64,000 nucleotides of DNA from Chlorocebus sabaeus (taxonomy: Eukaryota > Chordata > Mammalia > Primates > Cercopithecidae), in NCBI RefSeq assembly GCF_047675955.1, contig NC_132909.1, forward strand, positions 48,087,431-48,151,430, in the 5' to 3' direction. This document shows, in pieces, positions 33,820 to 45,200 of the stretch. A program made the translations under genes and the position numbers. Numbering within the stretch: position 1 is the stretch's first letter; the number at the start of each line of letters is the position of its first letter. Below the pieces are notes generated by a model. That model did not search any database. It saw only the letters and a program-made list of their open reading frames with translations, and was not told the DNA's origin.

Positions 33820-36190
33820 ACACAAAAAAAATCAGTTGCATTTCCATGCACGAACAATGAACAACCCAAAAAGGAAATTGAGAAAACAAATCCATTTACA
33901 ATAGCATCAAAAACAATAAAATACTTTGGAATTAACTTAACCAACGAGATGAAGAACCTGTACACTGAAAGCTAAAAATCATTGCTGAAAGAACTTAAAA
34001 GAGACACAAACAAATAGACATACTATGTTCATGGGCTGAATGACTTAATATTTTTGCAGAAACAGGAAAATATCCATCCTAAAACTCATATGAAATCTCA
34101 AGAATACCAAACCAAGAAGTCAAAACTATCTTGAAAAAGAACAGAGTTGGAGGTCTCACACCACACTTGCTTATTTCAAAATTTATTGTAAAACTACAGT
34201 AATCAACACAACACGGTAATGGCATAAAGACAGACATATAGACCAATGGAATCGAGTAGGGAGCCCAGAAATAAAACCTCATATATACAGTCAAATGAAT
34301 TTTGATAAGGGCACCAAGACCATTCAATGGGGAAAGGGCAGTCTTCAATAAATGATGCTGGGAAAACTGGATATGCACATGCAAAAGAATGAAGTTGGAC
34401 TCTTTTCTTATACCACATATAAAAATTAACTTGGCCTGGTGCGGGTCTCACACCTGTAATCCCAGCACTTTGGGAGGCTGAGGCGGGCAGATCATGAGGT
34501 CAGGAGATTGAGACCATCCTGGCTGACACAGTGAAACCCCGTCTCTACTAAAAATACAAACAATTAGCCAGGTGTGGTGGCACGCAGCTGTAGTCCCAGC
34601 TACTCAGGAGACTGAGGCAGGAGAATTGCTTGAACCAGGGAGGCGGAGGTTGCGGTGAGCCAAAATTGCACCATTGCACTCCAGCCTGGGCAACACAGCA
34701 AGACTCCGTCTCAAAAAAACAAAAACAAATAAACAAAAATTAACTCATAGTACATCAAAGACCTAAATGCAAGAACTGAAACAATAAGAATCTTAGAAAA
34801 CATAGGGGGAAAGCCTCACGACATTAGATTTAGCAATGATTTTTTGGATATGACATCCAAAGAAAACAAAAAATATAAGTTGGACTACATCAAAATTTTA
34901 AACTTCTGCATATCAAAAGATACAATTAATAGAGTAAAAAGGTAACCCCTAGAATGGGAGAAAATATTTGCAAATCATATATCTGATAAGGGGTTAATAT
35001 TCAGAATATAGAAAGAACTTCTACAACTCAACAACAAAGAAAAACTTATTTTAAAATGGGCAAAGGATTTAGACATTTTTCCACAGATGACATACAGATG
35101 GTCACAACTAAGAAGGAAAAGCCCAATGTGTGTTCTTCCAGCCTCTGCTTCTGTCATGTTTGTCAATGTTCCATTGGCCAAGGAAAGTCACATGACCAAG
35201 CTCATCTTCAAGGTGTGGAGAAATAAACTCCACCTCTTGATAGGAGGAGCTGCAAAGTCACATGGAAAAGAGATATACATAGAGGGACAGAAGAAGTCCT
35301 TATGGCAACCATCTACCACTGTATCATTACTCATCAAGAATATGCAAATTAAATCTAAGAAACTGCTGCATACCCACTAATGTAGCTCAAATTAATTTGA
35401 GTGACAGTACCACATGTTGCCAAAGATGTGAAGCAATGAAACTTTCATTCATTGATGTACAAATTGAGGTATAAATGGTTTCAACCACATTGAAAAACTG
35501 TCTGGCAAGATCTACTAAAGCTAAAGATAGGTCTCCTCCAAAATCCAGCAATTCCATTCCTACATTTATACTCAAGATAAATGAATACCTATGTACACTT
35601 AACAAGAACATTCACAGCAGCTTTATTCATAACAATAAAACCTGCAGGATTATTCACAATAGCCAAAATATGGAATCAACCTAACTGCCCATCAGTGGAT
35701 GAATGGATAAAGAAAATGTGGTATATCTACACAATGGGATACTATTCAGCCTTAATGAGGAAGGAAATTCTGTCATTTGTGATAACATGGATGAACCTGA
35801 AGGACAGAACTCAAATGTTCATAAACAGAATAGCATCTTTAAATTGTGGTATATTCAGACTATAGACTATTACACGGCAATTAAAAAGCATAAACTACTG
35901 ATCATACAACATAGATAAATCTCAATGACACTATATTAAGTGAAAAAAACAGACACAAGAGGGCTGTTTATGGTTCCATTTACATGAACAGGAAAAACAA
36001 ATCTATGGTGATAGAAGTCAGAATAGTGGTAACCTTTGAGGATGAGGTGGGGCCCAAGGGAAATTTCTGGGATGATAAAATATTTTGATGGAGCCTGTGG
36101 TGGGTATAGACATATGCAAAAATCACCAAGGTGTACCCTAAGATTTATTAACGTTTATGTAAATTATACCTAAGAGAACTTTAAAACCAA
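33820..36190 (+). repeat. L1 ORF2 fragment with inserted Alu and a foreign segment
   Basis: Old L1 ORF2-like DNA, e.g. 'aatccatttacaatagcatc', 'gataagggcaccaagaccat', 'catggatgaacctgaaggac'. A sense Alu sits at about 34433-34740, and a non-L1 segment of about 225 bases at 35097-35322. Many stops; no intact frame. Confidence 0.75.
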
Positions 36191-36264
36191 AAAAAAAAAG
36201 AACAAATAAAAATGGAGACTAGTCCCCTGGGTCTGCCACTGTAGAGAGAGTCAGACCTGTCACA

Positions 36265-36470
36265 TGCCACCCAGATGACCCTGATAGCCCACCTTAATTT
36301 GCTGGGCCTCAGCTTCCTCATCTGTGAATTGGGGATGATAACAGCACATACCTCAAAGTGTCAGTGTGAGGACTAAATTAAAAGATGCAAAGCTTCAGGC
36401 AGTGGCTACTATCTATTAATAGTAAACTCTAAATAAGTATTTACTATCATTATGATGAATGGTTGAATGT
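36265..36470 (+). repeat. MIR SINE
   Basis: 'gggcctcagcttcctcatct' with 'gtgaggactaaattaaaaga' and the typical '...tactatcattatga' end. Confidence 0.75.
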
Positions 36471-36529
36471 TCAGTAATAGGGAAAAGGATGATCACTTTA
36501 TAAGAATAAAAGTAACAATTTGTTGGAAA

Positions 36530-38100
36530 TGTAAAAAATGTCAGTATCTATATTTAATTTCATTGCTTCAAAACATACATATGTATGTATATACATAAAT
36601 TTAAAAATTGACAGAATGGACAAAGATTGTTCAGCAATACATAATCATGGTGGGAGAGTTTAACATACCTCTCTTAATAAACGCTAGATCACAGATCAAT
36701 ATTTATAAATGTGTAGATGGCTTTTAAACACATATGCTTGATCTACCAGACATTTGCAGAATACAATACATTGATTTCAACCATCCATGAAGCATTTATA
36801 AAAATTGACATATACTAAGTGCATCAGTTAGGAATTATATTCAGCTGAAATAAACCTCCCACCAAAAACAAAAACAAAACAAACAAAAAAAAAACCATCT
36901 TCTACCAGTAAGAAGTGCCTATTTTTCATGTATGGGACATCCAGAAACAAATAGTCCAGGGCTGCTACAATCACATAAATATGCCAATTCTACTAAATAT
37001 ATCCTAAATATTTTTTAGATTACAGAAGCAAAATGGATGTGACTTCCGGCCACACTCTTAGCCTGTGGCTTTTACCCTTTATGGTCACAGGAGGGCTCCT
37101 CTAGCTCTAGACATCATGTCTCCTTGTCCAAAAGGCAAGAAGTGGAGAGATGTGGCTACATGAAACCATCCCTGAACACAACATCTTCCCCAGAGTCACA
37201 TCCGGTGACTTCTCACATTCATACTAGCCAGGACCAGAAGAAATGGCCTGCCCTTGCTTGCAAGAAGGGCTAGGAGATGGAAGCTTTTTTTTAATTATTT
37301 TTTTGAGACAGTCTCACTCTGTTGCCCAGGCTGGAGTGCAGTGGCATAATCTCGGCTCACTGCAACCTCCGCCTCCTGGGTTCAAGCAATTGTCCTGCCT
37401 CAACCTCCCAAGTAGCTGGGATTACAGAGGCATGCCACCAAACCCAGCTAATTTTTGTATTTTTAGTAGAGAGGGGGTTTCACCATGTTGGCCAGGCTGG
37501 TCTCGAACTCCTGACCTCAGGTGATCCCCCTGCCTCAGCCTGTAATCCTCAGGGATTACAGGCATGAGCCACCATGCCCGGCCAGGTGATGGAAGCTTTT
37601 TAATAGTGCATGCTACCAATCTGAACAGAAAACCCAGGTTCTTTTCTAAGGAGGAAGGGGCAATTTTGGCTGGCAGCTAGAAGAATAAGCCACACCAGAC
37701 CTAATAGCAAATCTCAGCAATAACAAAGAGGCCACATACTCTTCTCACCATGTAATTAAATTAGAAACCAACAACAAAAAGGCAACTAAGAAATAGCCAT
37801 ATAACATGCAGGAACCTTCCAGAAAGATAGAAACATTCTATATCTGGAATGGAGTGTTGGTTACATGCATGTATGCATCTGTCAAACTCATCCAACTGTA
37901 TACTTCAGATGTATGCATTTCGCTGTAAGTCATTATACCTCTATGAAAATATATCCACGTATTAGTTTTGAAAAATCTAATTCCAAATAATAGATGGGTC
38001 AAAGAATAAATGATAATAGAGGTTAAGACAATACTTACAATCAAACCAAAATGAAAATATTATACATTGAAACATGAGATGCAGCTAAAGGAGTATTATG
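36530..38100. repeat. Old L1 ORF2 pieces and an antisense Alu
   Basis: L1-like pieces at about 36600-36835 and 37690-37860, with an AluS (antisense) at about 37285-37582. Remaining sequence is unassigned. Confidence 0.5.
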
Positions 38101-38146
38101 AGGGACAGTCATAGCCCTATGTGTTTATATTTTTAGAAAATGGAAG

Positions 38147-39244
38147 TTAATTAGCAAGGGGCCCACAGTATGGATGAGACATGGGTAAAGGCAGGCTACC
38201 ATTCCTAATGTTCTCTCTTCCCATGTGGGTTCTTTTGTGTACAGTGAGTGAGGAGCTGTGCCTGAAGGCTTTCTCACACTGATTACATTGATAGGGTCTC
38301 CCGGCACTGTGTGTTCTCACATGTACAATAAGATGTGAAGACTGACCAAAGGCTCGCCCACATTCCTGGCATGCATAGGGCTTCTTGCCACTGTGAGTCC
38401 TTGCATGTTTCCTGAGGGATGAGGGCTCACTGAAGGCTCGCCCGCATTCCTGGCACACGTAGGGCTTCTCTCCAGTGTGAGTTCGCATGTGACTCTTCAG
38501 GGTTGAAAGACGACTCAAGACCTGACCACAAGTCCCGCACTCATACAGTTTCTCCCCTGTGTGTATCCTCTTGTGCACATTCAGATGAGTGCTCGTCCGG
38601 AAGGGCTTGCCACACTGGTTGCATTCATATGGTTTCTCTCTGGTATGGGTTCGCAGATGTGTCTTCAGTGAAGAGTGTTCCCTGAAGGCTTTCCCACACT
38701 GGGTGCATTCAAATGGCTTCTCTCCAGTGTGAGTTCTCACGTGGCTCCTAAGGGATGATGGCTGATTGAAGGCTTTCCCACAATCTTTACACTCATAGGG
38801 CTTCTCCCCTGTGTGGTTTCTCTGGTGTAAAATCAGGTTAAAGTTCCTTGTGAAGGTTTTCCCACACTGACTACATTCAAATGGCTTCTCTCCAGTATGG
38901 GTTCTCATGTGTCGCCGGAGATTCGAGGAATATTTGAAGGCTTGCCCACATTCTTGACAATCAAAGCACTTCTCTGCAGTATGAGTCTTCTCATGCCTGA
39001 TAAGGTCAGAGCTGTATCTGAAGGATTTTTCACATTTGGTACATGCATAGGTTTTATCCCCACTACGGATTTTCTCAGGCACGATTAGATGGGTGCTTTG
39101 GAAGAAGGAATTTCTACTCTCTTGACATTCATAGGACACCTCTCCAGCATGAATTCTCTGGTACTGGAAAAGTGGTTCGATGCTGTTAAAAGGTTTCTCA
39201 AGTTCATTATATTTATAGAGTTTTTCTCGAGGCTGAGGTTGCTC
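38147..39244 (-). CDS. ZNF333: ZNF333 terminal exon, ten C2H2 zinc fingers
   Basis: Acceptor 'cgatag' just above 39244, stop TAA at 38149-38147. Ten complete fingers of 28 residues run in tandem. Residues at helix positions -1/2/3/6 read YSDR, YSNR, RFNL, QSSS, ESST, TTHV, RSTS, ESSK, QSHV and HSSV for fingers 1-10. Finger 7 has Leu in place of the usual core Phe (GQVLSRLSTL). Two decayed fingers precede finger 1 (about residues 308-365). The tail ends GPLAN. Confidence 0.97.
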   Translation of the reverse strand, partial: EQPQPREKLYKYNELEKPFNSIEPLFQYQRIHAGEVSYECQESRNSFFQSTHLIVPEKIRSGDKTYACTKCEKSFRYSSDLIRHEKTHTAEKCFDCQECGQAFKYSSNLRRHMRTHTGEKPFECSQCGKTFTRNFNLILHQRNHTGEKPYECKDCGKAFNQPSSLRSHVRTHTGEKPFECTQCGKAFREHSSLKTHLRTHTREKPYECNQCGKPFRTSTHLNVHKRIHTGEKLYECGTCGQVLSRLSTLKSHMRTHTGEKPYVCQECGRAFSEPSSLRKHARTHSGKKPYACQECGRAFGQSSHLIVHVRTHSAGRPYQCNQCEKAFRHSSSLTVHKRTHMGRENIRNGSLPLPMSHPYCGPLAN

Positions 39245-42200
39245 CTATCGATAAAGGAAAATGTGAAGACCAAAGACCTTATTAGATTCACGGATATTCT
39301 CCCCTATGTGAAATGAATGTAAGAAAAAGACAGTTCTACGTCTAATACTTTTACCATTTACGGAGTCCATACCATTTCTACCCAGAGTTCCCTCAAGTGG
39401 AATAAGGTGGATACTCTGATGCAAAGAGCTATCTTTTCATTATTTTCATAGGGCTTCTTAGATGCAGAATTTTTCCAATTTGTGTAAGGCTAAAGTAAGT
39501 CTTAAACACTTGGTATCTGTGTCATATCTGTGAAAATGCTTACTTGTAAGAACATGATCTATGTTTAATTTTCCACCAATCCATGACATTCACGGACTCT
39601 CTCCCAAGAAACTGCTTCCTCCTGGGTAAGCACTTCTTGCCTTGAATCTCTCTTGGCTCTTGGGCTGCTTTTCTAACTTACAGTAACCCCAGACTCATCC
39701 TACTATAGAGAACCACGGATAATCCCTGGTGAGCCTTACCCCTTTCACATCAATGGACAGAATCTCCGTAAAAGGATCTTGGCTAGGAATTGCCTTTTGG
39801 GGTTGAAGTTGAGGCTCTGAAATAAATTAGGGAAGAAAAAGTTAAACACACAGAGAAAGAAACTGTGGGATTAAGGTGACCTAAAAAGTAAGCAAGGCAC
39901 ATGTGGACTTTTTTTTTTTTCCCAAATACTGATCCTAAATATGGGAAGAAATTGCAATGAGAAGGAATGCATCTAAGAGTTAAGGAAAATTTTAAGGTGT
40001 TTGGCTAGGTGAGAAGTTATGTAATCAGATGAACATGGGAAGGAAATAGTAGGTAATTTACCAAAAAAGGATTCTATGAAGATTGTGACTAATGTTGAGG
40101 AAAAATATTAGCAAGAATGTACAGTGGGGAGGAAATGGATAAAATATATACATGGAAATATTAAATATGAAGAGGAAAGTAGGACAAATCTTTTTAGGAG
40201 ATTAATGTAAAGTTTTAGAGATTAAAAAGGAAAGGGAAAAAGGAAAGAAGGTGGCATTTAATAAGGGAGCTCAACCAAACAGGCTTCTCAGTCAAGGGTA
40301 TGAATAGGTTGCCCTGATTGACAGTTTCCAAACTGGACACTCCCCTTACTGACCAGAGCTGATGCTCACCTGATCTGCCTGGGCTCACCTGCACAGGTGT
40401 CTGAGAGGATGCCTCTGTCAGTGGTCCACTGCTCTCCTCTTTGTTCCAAATAAGACAATGCATTGGGTTTGCACAGTTGATCAGCTGCTCATGAGAAAAA
40501 CAACGCATGTTGTGGGAGGACTGTGCCATGCCCTGACACCAGGGCCGATATTCTCAAGTCTCTAGGGGCTCTAGAGATGGGAGGGGCAAAATGCTTGTGT
40601 CCAAATTCTGATGGACACAGCCAAACTTTTTCACTGAGGAACTAAATACAAGTTCTCTCACTGGGTCCCAGAGGGCACTGAGGCTCTCTGGTCTACAAAA
40701 CCAAGGGCCTGGTTCAGGAATACATTTGAGAAGCCCAAAAGCTTTTAATCACAGAGAGACAGAGCAGTAAAAAGATCTTCATGCCACAGTAAGGCCAGTA
40801 GACTGGAAGCTCATGAAGGTGGGAATTATCTGTTTTTCCACCTCTAGGTTTCCGAGACTTGCACAATTTCTGGAGCTTACGGTTGCTGCATAAGCGTGTG
40901 ATGAACAGACAAAGCCTTGTCTGGGTGCAGTGGCTCTTATCTGTAATCCCAGCACTTTGGGAGGCTGAAGCAGGTGGATCGCTTGAGCCCAGAAGTTCGA
41001 GACCAGTCTGGGCAACACAGCAAAACCCCATCTCAACAAAAAAAGTACAAAAATTAGCCAGGTGTGATGACACACGCCTGTGGTCCCAGCTACTCAGGAG
41101 GCTGGGGTGTGAGGATCATCTGAGCCCAAGAAGTGGAGATTGCAGTGAGCCAAAGGTTACAGTGAGCCAAGGTCACGCCATCACACTCCAGCCTGGGCAA
41201 CAGAGCAAGACTCTGTCTCAGAAAAAAAAAGAAAAAAAATAAAAAAAGGAAAGAAAAGACGAAGTCGCCTTACCCACAGAGGCCAGGTTCCTATAGTTCT
41301 CCAGCATCACATCTCTATACAGGCTCCTCTGAGTAGAGTCCAGAAACACCCATTCTTCTGGGGTGAACACCACAGCCACATCTGCAAAGGTGACTGGTTC
41401 CTAAAACACACATCCATCCCAGCTCAGCCAGGGACCACCCCCACCAGTATGCCAGAGTATGCTGGGGGCGGGCAGGCCTGGGGAAGGGAAACCCCACGCA
41501 GAGGACTTTCAGACAGGGTTCTGAGATCCCCCAGAATCTGCTCCTGGGCTCAGGACTCTGAACTAGAACTCCTCTCTCTACACTCCACTCCTTAAGTAAG
41601 AAAGGCAAGAGGCAATAACTAATGTTGCGAGTCCTGGACCTCAGGACAGGACTTATCTATTGACAAGGAGCCAGGAAGCTCTTGCAGATTTGTCCTCCTT
41701 CTAGCTCCAGGGTCCAGCAGACCTGAGCATGGTACAGGCAAGAGGGAACGACCTGGAAAATGACTCAACTCTTTGTTCAGTGAGACCATGAAGACCACAA
41801 AATGAGGGTGGCTGACATCCTTGCTTTGTTTTCCCTCCTGGGGCTCAGCAGCCTGGGAAGGGTCTGAATGAGGTAGTGGGATCATGGCCCATGCTCCCTT
41901 GCTGACACCCACTGCAAGAGGCCCAGTCCCTGAAGCACGGAGACCAACCCCATGAAATGATCCAGGCAGGTCACAGGAAGACGGCAAGTCCAGCCTTTGA
42001 GCACAGCAGTGTTCTTTTAGAACAAGAAGTTCTTACCTACCTGTGAACAGGCAGTTGGCAGCCCAGGAGCCATAGCTTCTTCCTCTACTCTGTCCTCCTG
42101 AAGCCAGGCAGGGTCCCGTGCAGGCACAGCTAGGGGAGAAGGGAGGAGGTGTGAGGGTTGGTGCCTGGCCTACTGGGCACACTCACAGGCCCCAAGGCTG

Positions 42201-45200
42201 CCCACCCTGGCTGTGAGTGATCACATCTGTACACACGCACATGCCCACATTCACAGGGACACACACATGTAGACACATATCTGCAAGCTCTTGCACACAC
42301 ATGCAATCACATACACACATGTACACACGGACATGCACACATATACATGCAAACACAGTTACACACCACATGCACCTGTGTATATATATAACATATACAC
42401 ACAGACAAGCATACACACAAAGACACTTATAGACATGCACGCACGCGCGCGCGCACACACACACACACACACATATCCCTTCATTCCATATCCCAAGAGC
42501 TATAGACTCAATAATTCACCAGGAGACTCCAAAGCTCCTGCAGCACCCGCCACTGTCCCCTGACTCAGCCTTGGGACAGCTCTTCCTCCCCGGCTGCCTG
42601 GCCCCTTCCTCTGCCCCCCTACACTGCAGGGCTAGTGGTGCTCCAGGACTTACCACAAGTAGAGGGCAGATAAACCACAACCAACCTGCAGGTCTGCCTT
42701 AAAAGGAAACTTCCTTCCCACCTGCCGTCAAATCACCACCACTCCTCCCTCTGCACCAGGCATCCTCCTTCTGGCCTATGACAGACAAGCAAGCAACTCC
42801 CAGATCATCCCTAGTCCCCTGCATCCTCACCTCTCCCTCCCGACGGGACCTTTCCCCTCACTTTTTAAAGCTGACCCACACCCAATCACTGACCCCATGT
42901 GTTTTCTGCAGCTGCCATCACAAAGTATCAAACTGAGTGGCTTAAAACCACAGACATGTATCCTCTGGCAGTTTTAGAGACCAGGAGTCCAAAACTAAGC
43001 TCAGCAGGGCCACGCCTCCTCTGACACTCTGAGAAGAGTCCTTCCTCGCCTCTCCCTGGCTTCTGGTGGTGGCCATCGATGCTTGGGGCTCCTTGGCTTG
43101 TGGATGCATCACTCCAGTGTCTGCCTCCCCCGTCACACGGTCCCCTCCCTGTGTCTGTCTTCACGCGGCGTCTTCCTCACGTTCTCATAAGGACACAGTC
43201 ATGATGGATTGGGGCCCACCCTTGTGACCTCTTAACTTGGTTACAGCTGCGAAGACCCTATTTCCAATAAGGCCACATTCACAGGGTTAGGACTTCAGCC
43301 TGTCTTTTTGGAGGGGTACAAGTCAAGCCATAACACCCCACTTTTCCCTTGGGCTACCTCTATCTCTGCATTTCCTATCGTGGGCTATCTACCCTCCGTG
43401 CCCACTTCCTCCTCTCCCACTTGCTTCTCATTGCCACCGTTCCAAGGGCCGGCACCACCCTGGAATCACCAGTGACCTCCATCCATGCTGGGAAATCCCA
43501 CTGATGTGTGTTCGTCGTCCGATCTCTTCTGGGTTTGCTGTTGTTGTTGTTGTTGCTCCTGTTGTTGTTTAGAACCAGAGTCTTGCTCTGTCACTCAGGC
43601 TGGAGTGCAGTGGCACAATCACGGCTCACTGCAGCCTCAAACTCCTGGGCCCAAGTGATCCTCCCACTTCAGCCTCCCAAGTAGCTAAGACTACACGTGT
43701 GTGCCACCACACCCAGTTAATTTTTTAAAAATTTTTTTAGAGATGGGGGTCTCACTATGTTGCCCAGGCTAGCCTTGAATTCCTGGCCTCAAGCAATCCT
43801 CCCACCTCAGCCCCCTGAGTAGCCAGGATTATAGCTGCAAGCCACTGCACCTAGCCAATCCCTCCTTCTTATAGCCCACCCAGCCTGTGATCGGTGATCA
43901 CAACCTCGGCCTCCTCTTTTTCCTGCAAGAGCTTCTCCTCCAACATGTTGCCGGCATCCACAGGTTGCAGGCCCTCCTCTTCGCGCCTCCCTCAACTCTC
44001 TCTGCCTTGGCGTGCAACCTCACCCATTCTCTGGGTGTCAATTCCCACATCTTCATGATGAAGCCCAAATCTCTAGGCTGACTCTGACATCTGAACACCA
44101 GACCATGTATCCAACCATTGGCTCAAATCTTTCTGCCCATCTCAGGGAACAGGAATAGAATGTACCCAAAATGAGGTCCAGAGGTCAGAGCTTCCAACCA
44201 CAGAGGATTCGTTCCAGGCCTGGAAACCTCCTAGCTTTTGCCCTGATGGGTTTTAAACTTGCTCAGGACCCATGACCCCTTTTTCCCTTCCAGTTTCTCC
44301 TTTTGAAATGGGAATGTCTATCCTATGCTTGCCCCATCACTGTATCTTGGAAACAGATCACTTGCTTTCTGATTTCTCACAGGTTCGCAGATGGAGAGGA
44401 ATTTGGCCCCACAATGGACCACGCTCTGCGTCTCCCTCATACCTGCTGTAGATGACTGACATCATGAGTTGTGGGATTCTCATCAGATGAGATGAACTTT
44501 TGAGTTGATGGTGGTTAGATGAGATTTTGCACTTAGAGTTGGGAATGGATTACAACTTTGGGAATGTCGGGATCACGTGAGTGTATTTTGCATGTGGGAA
44601 GGACACGAATTTGGGGGGACTAGCGAACAGATTGCCATGGCTTGAATTGTGTCCCCCCAAAAACTGGGAAGCCCTAACCCCTAGTATTTCAAAATGTGAC
44701 CTTATTGGGCAATAGGATTGTTACAGATGTAATGAGTTGAGATGATACGAGAGTAGGGTAGGCCCTTAATCCAATACGATGGTTCTCCTAAGAGAAGAGA
44801 CAGAGACAGAGACACAGAGGGGAGACGGCCATGAGGCAACACAGGCAAAGACGGGAGGGCTGCGTCCACAAGCCAAGTAGCACCAAGGGCTGCAGGCCAC
44901 CGTTAGCAGACAGGGGGCAGGATCCTCCCCCAGAACCATTAGAGGAAGCACACCCATGTCGAAACCTTAGTTTCAGACTTCTGGTATCCTAAACTGTGAA
45001 AGAGAAATTTCCGTTATTAAAAAAACAACAACAACAACTAGGTCAGGTGCAGTGGCTCACACCTGTAATCCCAGCATTTTGGGAGGCTGAGGCCAGTGTA
45101 TCACTTGAGGTCGGGAGACCAACCTGGCCAATATGGCGAAACCCCATCTCTACTAGAAATACAAAAATTATCTGGGCGTGGTGGCACACATCTGTAGTCC

